Positions 23,670 to 35,700 of a stretch of 64,000 nt of DNA are shown here, piece after piece (the stretch's first letter is position 1; the number at the start of each line of letters is the position of its first letter). A program made the position numbers and the translations under genes. The notes beneath the pieces are model-generated. The model was not told the origin of the DNA, did not search any database, and was given only the letters and a program-made list of their open reading frames with translations. The DNA comes from Microstegium vimineum (Eukaryota > Streptophyta > Magnoliopsida > Poales > Poaceae), in assembly GCA_022036555.1 (NCBI GenBank), contig CM039122.1, positions 1,379,881-1,443,880 of the forward strand, read 5' to 3'.

Positions 23670-26600
23670 TCAATTACTGCAACCATACCATGGGTAACAA
23701 TTTCGTTTGCGAACTCCTACAATCCGCACCGTGGCATCGGTGTCACTGTCGCAGCTGTCACAAACTACATCTGGAATTCGCGAGCTACCAATGATCTCAC
23801 CGTTCCCCTCCGATCTTTCAGGCGATGCAATTACAATCAAATCACCTTTTTTCTCAGCTTTTGAGCTGCCAGAATCTGCTTTCACCGTACCTTCTTCGTC
23901 TTTGTCTCCATCCGAAAATGAAGCTGCTTCTGATAGAACACAGGCTATGCTCTTCTTTTTGTGTGTGTAGCTGCTAGTTGGAGCCTTGTCTAATACTGCA
24001 ACCTCAGAGTCAGAGATGTCTTCCATAATCTTATCAGCGTATCCAGACTCCACACTTGCTCCTTCTGACACTGCAACTTTGGTGCCTTTGTTAGTCTTAC
24101 CAGCCTCTCCAAACTCCCCACTTGCTTCATCTGATTCTGAAACATTGATGCCTCCTATACTCTTACAAGCATCTCTAGACTCTTTACTTGCTTCTTCTGG
24201 ATCTGCAAAATTGATGCCTTCAATACTCTTACCAGCATCCACAGACACTCCACTTGTGGTTTTCTTTTTGCGTTTGCAGCTGCTAGTTGGAGCTTTGTCT
24301 AATACTGCAACCTCAGAGTCAGAGATGTCTTCCATACTGTTATCAGTGTATCTAGACACACTTGCTCCTGACACTGCATCCTTGGTTTTGCCTTTGTTGG
24401 TCTTACAGGTCTCTCCAAACTCCCCACTTGCTATATCTGATTCTGCAACATTGATGCCTCCTATACTCTTACAAGCATCTCTACACTCTTCACTTGCTTC
24501 TTCTGGTTCTGCAACATTGATGCCTTCAGCACTCTTACCAGCATCTCCTGACTCACCACTTGCCTCTTCTGATGCTACAGCCTTGATTCCTTCATTGCAC
24601 TTGACAGTGCTTCCCAACCCTCGTACCGCCTCTACGACCATTTCTGAACTGTCAGAAGGTGCATCCGCTTCCAATTCTCCATCCTTTATGCTGTCATCGC
24701 GCTCAGATGCATCTGCTCCTGATAAAGCATCATCCAACCTGGCACTTTCAAATTCTTCCAGCAGTAGCTCTCTTATTCTCTGCCTTAGATCAGATGCTTC
24801 TTCAGGTTTGAACCATCTCTGACCAAACTGTGTCACAAACACAAGTTCATTATTGAAATATCTCAAACAGTCTTAAAAGTTGAACGTAAACAGCAAACAA
24901 GAACTGAACAAGTACAGAAAAGAGCTGGCAGCACTAACCATATCAAGTTTATCAATTGTGAATCTTTCTGGTGCCTGTTCTATAAACCGTTCAATATAAT
25001 AAAGCATGAAGATACCACAGTCGTACTCATTATTCTGCTGCGGAACCTAACAGTTTTTGAAAACATGTTATATTGATTTCTGAGTAAACTCAAGAATCTC
25101 AATAAATATTTAATGCAAACATCTGGAAACCTATGTGCCAAGGAGAACTGGAAGGACAGTGTTACTTTGCAACATTGTTAAACTGCATGTACCTTGACGC
25201 TTTCCTTGTGTATATTACTTTTAAGATTGTCCCATGTTGTCCCTAAAATTGATGATAATTGGTGCTCTTTTTCAAGGTATCTGCAACATGTTGGTGCTGT
25301 CAGTGTTGCACAGATGCACTAAAACTCAGCAGCAAGCAAGCTTTCCACATTCAAGAATTTCTTTAATAGCAAAAATGAAAATAGCTAGACAACTATAGCT
25401 GAAGTAGTGAAGTCATTACTTGCCTCTCAACTGTTTTCATGATCTTAGTACTGGGATGCATCGAAAGGGAGTCCAGATGAAGTATGATTGGTCCTGAAAT
25501 ACTCTCTTTTGCAGGAATGCAAATGATTACCAAGCTCCAGTGTGCCCTGGTTTACAAATGCAAAGAGACATTTTTTCATAAATATACTATACACAAAGGT
25601 ACAGCATGACAGACATGATTGTAGGTTTCAAAAGCATTCATCATATGCTAAAGGGCAACAGTTCAGGTGATAAAAAAAGGTTTAACAACGGTACGAATAA
25701 GTACAATATTAGGAATCTCAGGAGCCACATTCAAGATCTAACGTAATTCAAAGGGGGTCCAGATGAACCATGAAACTTGCTAACAAGCTGATAATGTCTT
25801 AAAAGTATAAAAGTGTGGCTTTGAGAACAAATTATATTGTATGGGTCTGAATAATAGTATATCGGCTTCATATTGTAAATGTCTTAATCAGTATTGACTT
25901 ACGTCCCATGGATCGGCAAGATGATGTATGCTTTATTTAATATATTGACACCTTTCCACCATCTTCTCAACTTTGAGAACTCAACCTGGAACAAAATCCA
26001 ACAAAAAACATAATTTTTGTCATATAAGATATCATGTTAAGATAATAAAAATGAACAAAGATAATGTGAACACATGAACACAAAAGAAATGAGAGATAAA
26101 AACAGGAGAGAATATTTTATTTAATTTTGAATTTGGAAAAAGAAGAGGATCAAATTTTGTGAAGGGCAAGTGGGAAATTAGTGGAAATGACTGGATTGAA
26201 ATGTAGTTGGATAAAACTCAAATGTGTGTCCAACCTTAAGCATTGTATTGTAGGTCATAAGGGGTATTTTATTTAATTTTGAATTTGGAAAAAGAAGAGG
26301 ATCAAATTTTGTGAAGGGCAAGTGGGAAATTAGTGGAAATGACTGGAATGAAATGTAGTTGGATAAAACTCAAATGTGTGTCCAACCCTTAAGCATTGTA
26401 TTGTAGGTCATAAGGGGCACAAGGAATAAAAATGTCGATTCCTCACTCAAGAAGAAAATAATTGGTTAGGTGCAATTCCACAATCAAGAAGGCGGACCTG
26501 GTTGTGCCTTGGACATTCTAGGTTGAAACCAGACTCCTTGCAGAATAAGAAAGGGTAAAGGCTCTCTAAAAATTACCATCCCCAGACCCCGCCTTGTCTG

Positions 26601-29600
26601 GGAAAGAAGGTCCTATCTCATAGCAACCAGCAAGGAAGAAAAAAAAACTGTCTATTTTTTGAGGGCAAAAGACTGGAGGAGATCCCCACAGTACACAAAT
26701 TTTCATTGATAAATAAACAAGAGGGTTCTTACAAACAGAAATTAACTGAAGGCATCAAGCCAGACACAAAAGGCATTCCTAACATCATCTCTAAAACGAA
26801 CCGCTATTGCTATGGCATCTATCCTATCTCCTTCCAAGAATAGTGGTGTGCGGCACAATCAACAGATGAACCCCCAACTCCGGCAGAAAGGTTTTAACTT
26901 GCTGCCCATTTTGGTTGTCCGGCTTCTTTCAAAGCACCACAAGTGTGTGTTCAAGAGTAAACAGAGTAACTCAGCTGAGGTCAAGGTTGAAAGCTACAGG
27001 AAAAATAGAGAGCGGGGGGGGGGGGGGGGGGGGGGGGGGTGCAGGGACTGCCTGTGAATGCATGAGTTAGGCTTGGGGGTGCAAATCGGGTGAAAACTTT
27101 TATATCAATAATTGGGGGTGCCAATTCTATAGAAATAATTTGGGGATGCAATTGTGCAAATCAGGTGAAAATTCTACAGCAATAACTAATTTCTTGTTCA
27201 TAGGCCTGCGTTGAAGGTTCACTCTCGGCAGGTGCTTCCGGTTTGAGCTCTATAATGCCACAAATCTGTTGATTGGGTACCGCTTCTCTCAAATATGTTA
27301 CATGTCACATATGCACGTTAACAGTTTGAATTTGTGTGCATTCGTTTTTCCTTCTTTGCATTTGTTTTTGTACTAGTGTACGAAAGGTAATACTTAGCTG
27401 CTAATGATTAACTCCTTTGGATCCAAAAGGGTCCAGCTAATAGTCTATAAATTTGTTGGCTGAATACCAAACTAACAACTATCTCACTAGTACCTACTAA
27501 TATTAGCTAGCTAACTATTACTCCCTCCATTCCAAAAGGGTCTAGATGCATTGCTTTTACTATGTATCTAGACATAGTGTATACCTAATTGCATACCAAA
27601 ATCAATGTATCTAGAAAACCCAAAACGTCTTATAATTTGGAATAGAGTAGTAGCTAATGAATCCAAACAAGGCCTTAATAAGGGGACTGACATCTCTCCT
27701 GCTGGTTTGAGGAAAAAAAATGAACAAAGACTTCTATTACAAGGCATTCATGTATTATGCACCAGAAGAGTATAATTATCCCAATTTTGAACAAAGACAT
27801 AGTGCAAGCCATTTGGTAAGAGAAGTATACCATACCGGATAATACAATGCTTCTTCAAGCTTTCCATAAAAATATGTGTTAAATATGTAGAATTTGTCTC
27901 TCAAATCTTCAGTACACAATTTGTTCCTTTTGATGTACCTGCACAGCAACATCACGGAAAGAATACAGAGTATATATTTAATACCTCCCTGGAAATAGCA
28001 TAGCTCACAGTTCACATAATATTACTCCCTCCGTCTCTGAATATAAGGCGCGATTTGACTTGGTGCGGTCTTTAAAAACATATTTTGACCTATAATTTCT
28101 CTTAGAATATATAATTTATAGAAACAAAAGTTTGTTCATTAGAAAGTACTTCTAAATACGAATCTAATATGACTACTTTTGTAATATAAACTTTTGATAT
28201 AATTAGACTAATTGTTAGTCAAAAATAATGAAGTTTGAATTTTGAAATACATGCAGGCCTTATATTCGTGGACGGGAGGGAGTACTTTACAAAAAAAGTT
28301 CAGCTAAATAGCCCACATTAAATAGTTTGATGGCATTCACGACATTACAATTTACAATGTGAGTAGCAGTAGAAGAGCAAACATTAACACCTAAATATTC
28401 CCATATGGGACCTTTCATTGGTTGCTTCCTATTTGTTTGGAAAATAAGTGATACACTGGAGCAGTTTAAGTAAAAATTCATAATACAAAAGTTGCGACTT
28501 ACTGGATGTAGAAATTTATCACCGTCGACGACAAATATACTCCAGGATCAAGACATTTAATATCAGATCTGGTGAGGTCCACAGATTCTCGATTATCTCT
28601 GTTCATGATTAAGTCAAAAGAAGGTAAAATGAACACCTGCCGTGAATTCATGATCTTCAGAAAAAATGCACAATATTCACCTTGATGGGTAGTAGATCTT
28701 CGGTTCATTCCTGAAAACACAATTGGTTCAGTTGAAACATAAACCAAAAGCTCAGCTAACAGTTTACATGATGAATACGACATCAGAGAGAAGCTTACCG
28801 TCTGTCAGACATCTCACAGTTTACATCTTCCTCAGGTTTCATATCTTCGTCATCCAATAGAACCACATCTTGAACCTTATAGGCAACTCAGTATAATAAA
28901 TGTGTAAGGTCAAAATTAAATGTAAAAGTGGTGCCATGATCAAACTACTATGAGAAAGTATGGCATAGTGCCCAATAAACAGCCTGTCTCTTGCCAATGC
29001 CACATATGACAGCCAAACTTATTATGAACAAATAATACCATGGCAAAATTAGCAGTGTCTATTAAAGAAGGTAATAACTACCTGACCTTTCTGAAAACAA
29101 GATTTGGTGCAAAACAAAGCTTTGTGAATTCATGTTAACAAAGAGAGTTTATTTTTCCCAACCTTGCCCAGCCTTGCTAGTGAGCAATCGTTAATGCAAT
29201 GAATCCATCATTAATCCGAAGAACTGCCCTTGATAGTAAACACCAACACTCACCACATTTCTCTATAGTTCTTAACTTCTTATGACCACTGAAGTCAAAC
29301 ATGATATGCTCATTACGCATTGTATGAAGTAGGATTACATTGAAATGCAACATAATATAGTTTGAACATTTAGCAGCTAATCCAAAATGAGGATCGTGTG
29401 ATTTTAACATTCAAGCAACAGGAAAGTATGAATGATTAGTTATGGAATAGAAACTTAAGGAAAATTCACAGAGTCAGTATCAGCATACCAACCTTTCGAG
29501 AATAAACGGAAGACAAATTCTGAAGCTGTTCCTTCTTCCTGCATAGAAGAATTAAAAATGAGCTGCTGATTTGTATTTCTAGATGGAGCCCATAAATATA

Positions 29601-30895
29601 ATAATGGTACATCATACATGGCAATATAATTGACCACATGTGTGTTATATGTTCACATGTGTGTGATATGTAAATGCTTTGTGCAACATAAACAAGGCAG
29701 AGAATATCTTGTCTGAAAACACAAGGAAAATGGATGCCTACCTCTTTGAGAATCTTCTAGGGAGGGGACTCTCAACCTTCTGACATTTTTCATGATCAGA
29801 CACCACTGGATCAATGGCATGAGTCCTCTTTGCAGATAAAGATGTGGAGCTTGATTGGTTTGAGTACATCTTGTCCACCGATATAGGATTCCTTTTCCCC
29901 GCACGCCCTTGGTTTTTGACCGTATTCAAAGGTAACTGCATCCACAATTCCCTCATAATAGTTTTCCAAGATAGAGATTCCTACAGATCAACAAGACATA
30001 AAAAAAAAGGAGAGAGAAAAAAAATGTGCCGTACCGGGCCATATTTAGCTTTCTCAATGGGAGGTAACATTGAACAGAATCTGGAGCTCACACGTACCAC
30101 CTGCTCATCGTCCGAACCTACAAACAAATGGCATAACAAACCAATTGGCAGTTTGTATCAGTGAACAACTGTAAAAGATTCAGCTGACACTTTATTCGGA
30201 TGATTGATATTCCACAAAGATAGCATGCATTTCCCGTGATGAATCCACTACCCCATGACACGTGTCTAAAGTCTCCCAATCCACCTTTTGCGGCTGGCAG
30301 ATATGCAAGGTTAGAAATGATAACGACAGCAAGAGTGGAAATCTTACTGAAAGCAAACACATCCTTAGAAGCGGCATGATCATCCCGTCCCCGACCATCA
30401 GCAGCCTGCAAACGAAGCGAGCAAATGGTACTCATAATCACCTACGCAATGTATTGCTCAGACCTCAGAAAAGGGACAAAGACCTACCCGCACAGCTGAG
30501 GAACAGTATGCGAAACTACAGCGAGGTTATACCATCCGTAATCAAACACCCCAGTTCGACTTCGACACAACGACAGGAGAGCGGGCGTAGGCGCGTACCT
30601 TGGCGGCCGCGCGGGTCACTGGCCGGCGCACCCCGTCATCCCCGTGCGCGGCGGTGCGGCGCGCGCCCAAATCCCAGTCGACATCGTCCCGCAGCGTCCC
30701 GAACCTCCTCCGGCAGTGTCTGTCTGGGGACCCCCGCCGCCGCCCGTCGCCCGATAACGCCTCCGCGGCGCCCAACGCCCGCGCCCGCGTCGCCGCCGCC
30801 GACGAGGGGGAGGCGAAGCAGACGATGGACTCGCGGTCGGGAGAGTTTGAGTGATCAAACATCTCCTTCCAATTGATATCGATCCGCTTCTTCAT
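23670..30895 (-). CDS. ULP2-type SUMO protease (peptidase C48)
   Basis: Fourteen exons on the minus strand, all in phase (862 aa): 30895-30599, 30405-30348, 30117-30035, 29980-29742, 29538-29493, 28875-28799, 28710-28681, 28598-28503, 27938-27836, 25985-25903, 25546-25424, 25280-25193, 25046-24939 and 24827-23670. Residues ~265-475 form the C48 protease domain: NEPKIYYPSR, NTYFYGKLEEA, ALYYPVEFSKLRRWW, then His373 in HWSLVIICIP, Asp396 in HLDSL, and Cys451 in EYDCGIF behind the QQN oxyanion segment. The triad is complete. The family cleaves SUMO from conjugates in the nucleus; Arabidopsis SPF1/ASP1 and SPF2 are the nearest named relatives. The 385-residue acidic C-terminal exon contains a 103-residue internal duplication. 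The intron after exon 11 has a GC donor. The intron after exon 9 is 1.85 kb and full of repeats. The ATG chosen begins MKKRIDINWKEMFD. Confidence 0.92.
23940..24555 (-). repeat. 309-bp in-frame tandem duplication in SUMO protease last exon
   Basis: The block CTGCTAGTTGGAGC...GTCTAATACTGCAACC occurs at 23971 and at 24280, a period of 309 bp (103 codons). Each unit encodes AGKS.EGIN, RDACKSIGGINV, ASGEFGE, TNKG and MEDISDSEVAVLDKAPTSS in the same order. The copies differ by many substitutions and a few in-frame indels, so the duplication is not recent. Confidence 0.9.
26113..26417. repeat. 152-bp tandem duplication in SUMO protease intron 9
   Basis: Two adjacent copies begin TATTTTATTTAATTTTGAAT at 26113 and 26265 and end TCATAAGGGG. 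They are almost identical (GGATTGAAATG against GGAATGAAATG, CCAACCTT against CCAACCCTT), so the duplication is young. The whole lies within intron 27835-25986. Confidence 0.93.
27014..27039. repeat. Run of 26 G
   Basis: An uninterrupted guanine run on the plus strand inside SUMO protease intron 9; the transcript would carry poly(C). Its length is likely polymorphic or uncertain in the assembly. Confidence 0.9.
27521..27650. mobile_element. Short Stowaway-like MITE nested in another repeat
   Basis: It starts CTCCCTCCATTCCAAAAGGG and ends TTATAATTTGGAATAGAGTAG, flanked by TA on both sides. It lies inside an outer repeat beginning near 27411 (TTTGGATCCAAAAGGGTCC) and ending near 27675 (ATGAATCCAAACAAGGCC). 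Both are within SUMO protease intron 9. Confidence 0.6.
28025..28282. mobile_element. Stowaway-type MITE in SUMO protease intron 8
   Basis: CTCCCTCCGTCTCTGAATAT at the left is mirrored by ATATTCGTGGACGGGAGGGAG at the right. TA flanks both ends (28023-28024 and 28283-28284). 258 bp, no coding. Confidence 0.88.
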
Positions 30896-30946
30896 CGCCG
30901 CCGCCGATCGGCCTGCGAACGGGGAGGAGAGAGGTTGGCTTGTGGG

Positions 30947-30973
30947 TTTTTTTTTTTTTTTTTTTTTTTTTTT
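30947..30973. repeat. Run of 27 T upstream of SUMO protease start codon
   Basis: Poly(dA:dT) tract 52 bp upstream of the ATG; it reads as A on the coding strand. Such tracts exclude nucleosomes in promoters. It could alternatively lie within the 5' UTR. Confidence 0.9.
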
Positions 30974-30999
30974 GCCCTTTGGGGGTGGGTTTGTGGGAG

Positions 31000-32765
31000 G
31001 GAAACCCAAAGAGTCGGGGGGCAGGAAGAAGTGGAGGTTGCCGCCCGCCTTAATTGCTCGGCGAAATCATCATTCCTTCGTTCACCACACCAGCTTACGC
31101 CGGAAGGAAGACGGGTTTGCGGCGTGCCGGCGGGGAAGGGTTCTGTATAGTAGTGGGCCTGATGGGCCAGCGTCATTCACAAGCTACTGTTTTTTAAGCC
31201 AGGTCCGCTAGTAGTAATGAGTGGGCTGGGCTGGCCAGGCGTCTGAATGAAATGGTGGGACCAGAATGCGTTATATTTGGTTTAATTTGAACTCAAATTA
31301 CAAACACTCATGCAAACAAACAATCTTGGTATGCTGTGATGAGTATTAAAGAGTAGTAATGGATGATTACAATATATAAAATCGAGGTACGACCAGTTGG
31401 CAACATGGCCCCACAAGCAACAAAAAAAAACATGCATGAGCATGACCCATATTTTCTATTTTCTAAAAGTAATAGCTCCATCGAAGAGAATTATAAAACA
31501 TTTTTTACCTTTTTAAACACGTACAGATTAAGTGTACATCTCACAAGTACATATTACCTTTACCCTAAGTTATAAAATATTTTCCTTTTTAATTACGTAG
31601 ATTTTATTATACATCTAGACACACACTGTCTCTAGATATATATGGTAACAATAATATATCTAAAGAAGTTAAAACGTTTATAGTTTGAAACGGATGGCTT
31701 ACGATTTAACATTTGGTATAAACTATTCGTTCAGAAAAAATAACATTTGGCAAACATAAAGGGACTCACGGCTCACGTGGTGCTCGAGAGGCTAGCGTGC
31801 GGCGGGATAAAGGGGTGGGATTTTCGTCGGGGTTAGGCGGGCAGTTAACGTGGGTCACGCTTCCCGCGCTTTTATTTAGCAAAAAAAAAATATGAACGCG
31901 TCTGACTCCTCCTGTCCTCAATCTAGATCAGCATAGGCATTCCGTTAACCGAAACTCTGATTAGTTGGACTCTTTAATATTTGACATAAATTCGGTTCTC
32001 TAAAAATAGGAATCGATCAGTTCTTTGTAAAACTTGCAACCAAACAAATTTGGTTTCGGTTAGATCGGTTGGATTTCGGTTTCAGTTCAACTAACCGTAA
32101 ATTTATACAAACAACAAAAAATAAAAGGGGAAAAATATTTTTTTTAAAAAAAAACATGAGTCTGTGAGGGGATATTATCCGTCTTTTATTATTTAGGGTT
32201 AAGGTGTATTAAGCCTAAATTGTAAGATTTATTAGGATTGTTTGTGAATTAAGGTTATTTCGAGCCTAGTCCCATAGAGATGAAATTTTAATAGCTCCGT
32301 CCTCCTCCTCACCTAATGAAGGAATTCCGATTCGGGGACCGGACCCGTTACCATCTTTAGCTGAGCTTGAGACGTGACGTGACAGAGGCCGTCCCCGTCC
32401 CCCGTGGCGAAAATAAATAAAAACTTGGCGGCACGCACGGCATTTGGGTGACGCCCCCCGCGCCCGCGCGAGCCACATGACAGGATTGATTCCAATCCCC
32501 CATTTTATTTCGATTTCGATTTTGATTTTGACAGCGAGCACACCAAGAACACAAGAAGCCGATTTCCATTTCCAACCCCGGGGGGCTCAGGCTCAGCTCA
32601 AACTCGATCGAGTCCACAAACACACGCTCTCTCCTCTCCTACTCCTACCCCCTGCCTGCTTCGTCCACCCCTAAGTCCTCCCAGTCCCCACCACCACTCC
32701 TCCTCCCCCTCATCGCCGCCGCCGCCGCCGCCAGTTCCCGCCCGATCCGGCCAGATCGACCCGCC
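31000..32765. promoter_or_regulatory. Intergenic region between divergent SUMO protease and CDKA genes
   Basis: About 1.8 kb without a convincing gene. It separates two genes read outwards. It contains degraded MITE sequence (31560-31710), a GC-rich stretch with CTTCCCGCGC near 31860 (close to, but not, a perfect E2F site), and a pyrimidine-rich CDKA 5' leader (about 32630-32760). Short open frames at 32266-32674 overlap on both strands and look like chance. Confidence 0.5.
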
Positions 32766-35700
32766 ATGGACCAGGTGAGCGCGCCCGCCGTCTCCGATCG
32801 CTCCGCTACTGCCGCCGCCCACCCCCTCCTCTCTCTCTCCCTTCTTCACCGGTGCTGTGTGTTGTGTGTGTGTAAAAAATCTTCGCAATGTAACGTAACG
32901 TAACGTAACGCGGGGCGGCGGGGAATGGTGGTGGGCGCAGTACGAGAAGACGGAGAAGATCGGGGAGGGAACGTACGGGGTGGTGTACAAGGGCAAGGAC
33001 CTCCACACCAACGAGACGATCGCGCTCAAGAAGATCCGACTCGAGCAGGAGGACGAAGGCGTCCCTTCCACCGCCATCCGCGAGATCTCACTCCTCAAGG
33101 AGATGCAGCACCGCAACATCGTCAGGTACTTGCTACTCCTTGTAACTTACTTAGTATACTGTACTTATCACTTATTATTATGCGCATTTCAGACAGAGCT
33201 AGGATTTGTTTGTTTTGTGTGCTTGCTTGCTTGGAATTGGAACATTGCCCCGCCCGGGCATCGCCGCTGATAAGCTACCCGCTATCCTGCTGCTGCTGAT
33301 GCGTTGCCGTGCCCCGTGCAGGCTGCAGGACGTCGTGCACAACGACAAGAGCATCTACCTCGTCTTCGAGTACCTCGACCTCGACCTCAAGAAGCACATG
33401 GACTCCTCCGCCGACTTCAAGAACCAGCGCGTAGTCAAAGTCAGCCTCTCCTCCCCCTCCCTCCCTCCCTCTCCATTTGCCTTCAATTGAGCCGCCGTAT
33501 GGTTGCTCCTGTTACCGTACCACCTACTACCCCTACCCCAACAAACAGCACAGTGATCTGAACTGTAATTGCCAGACATGAGAATGCAAATTGTAATGCC
33601 GGACTATGCTCCCTGTGCCTGCTGTGCAGTCCTTCCTCTACCAGATTCTGCGCGGCATCGCCTACTGCCACTCCCACCGCGTGCTCCACCGCGACCTCAA
33701 GCCGCAGAACCTGCTGATCGATCGCCGCAACAACATCGTGAAGCTCGCTGACTTTGGATTGGCGAGGGCGTTCGGCATCCCTGTCCGGACTTTCACTCAT
33801 GAGGTACGTACGATTTCGCACCCTGACACAACATGGTGTTTGTCTGGTAGCGTTCTGACTTAAGGTGTTGTTTGCGTGAGTAAATCCGCTCAGTAGATGG
33901 GAAATTGCCACGCCATGTTAGTAGCATATTGGAAAAGAATGCGGTTACTTGTTCACGAATGAGCGCCGCAAAAGTAAATGCTAGCATCGTTGCCTTTGTC
34001 GCGCAGGAGTTCGTAATTGTTCATTTCGTTAGGCCAGGTACATATGCGTTTATTCATGGCGTACTGGTACCACTATCTAAGTCACTTGCACGCTTTTATT
34101 TGTGCAAAGACTGTTTTGTAACTGACGGTAACGCCATTCCCATGTGCTTTTGTGTAGCGCCCTTAAATTGTTTGTGTTTGCCGTTTATGACATCGCAACT
34201 GAGCAAGCATTGAAGCTAAAAATGGGCACATATACATAGGCTTTTAGTTATATATAAAATTGGAAAAGCCGTTACGAATGAGAGTTCTAGGACAATAACC
34301 AAATTTGTCATCTGTTTGGCGATAGTGCAGTATGAGACAACAGCATTCTTGGGTAATTTTGAATTTTAAGGGGTTGCCTTTGGATTGGCAAGGGCGTTCG
34401 GCATTCCTGTCCTGACTTTTACTCACGAGGTACATTTTACAACTAGATAACATGTTGTTGGTATGGTACGCTGACTTAAGGTACCTGCCTGAGTCAAACC
34501 ATGCCAGATGAAAAATTGTCTTGCCATGTTAGCATCCTGGCAAAGGAACGCTGTTACAAAATGCTTTTGTTGTTGCCTTTGTTGCACGACTGTTCGTAAT
34601 TGTTCAGTTTGTTAGGCCACATGCATATGCATTTCGTCATATGGCATACTGATACCATTGTCTGACTAGCTTGCACACTTTTCATATGTGTGCAAAGACT
34701 ACTTGTAACTGCCAGTAATACTATTTGTGTCTGCTTTTGTGTAGTACGCCTTAAAGCTTGTTTACTTTTGTCCTGTGCACACAACAGCGCAAGAATTGAA
34801 GCTAAAAATGGAAAGAGAAACGGAACACACATTTATGCATATACATATACATATCTAAAACAATCCTTTGTATAAACTGGAAATGCTGTTAAGGAAGTTC
34901 TAAAAAATCACTCATCTGCTTGGCGATAGTGCAATTGTGGTAATCATTGTTGCATAACAAATCATAATTGCCAGTTTGTTAGGCCACATGCATATGTTTT
35001 TCTTCACATGGCATATAAGTACCACTGCCGCACTGCCTGACTCATTTCAGCTCCTTTCATATTCGTGCGAAGGCTATCTAGTAACTGACACCTGCCGGTG
35101 ACACCATTCCCGTGTGCTTTTCTGTAGTGTGCCTTAGGATTGCTTACTTTGTCCTCTGCATACGACAGAGCAAGTGTTGAAGCTAAAAAACGGAAAGAGA
35201 AATGTAACACATGCTTATGCATTTACATATCTTAATAGGATTTTGTATAAAACTGCAAGGACTGTTTTAAGAAGGAAACTTCTAGAAAAATCACTCATCT
35301 GCTTGGCGATAGTGCAGTTTATTTTTCTAGAGGTCACATTGATCTTGTTCTTGGGTGATTTCAAATTTGGTGTCGTCTTTGAGTTGACGCAAACATCATT
35401 GGGGCTGACATTTATATGAAAGAACTGTTACCATGATACTCTGCATCTTCTCCTTTCCTTTTGAGCTTGTCATCATTTAATTGAAACTGAACTTTTTATT
35501 AGGTGGTAACACTCTGGTATAGAGCACCAGAAATTCTTCTTGGTGCTAGGCAATATTCCACCCCTGTTGATGTTTGGTCAGTTGGTTGCATTTTTGCTGA
35601 GATGGTGAACCAGAAGCCACTCTTTCCTGGTGATTCTGAGATTGATGAGCTGTTTAAGATTTTCAGGTCTTATTTACAGGAGTTGTTCAAACTTTCTTTA

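Noticed and set aside
23986..24822. 278-codon plus-strand frame rich in Ser, Leu and Ala
   Set aside because: Antisense of the repeated acidic tail of the SUMO protease; its regularity comes from the 309-bp duplication.
26113..26417. CRISPR-like or functional repeat array
   Set aside because: Only two adjacent copies of a 152-bp unit without spacers in an intron of a plant gene: a simple tandem duplication.
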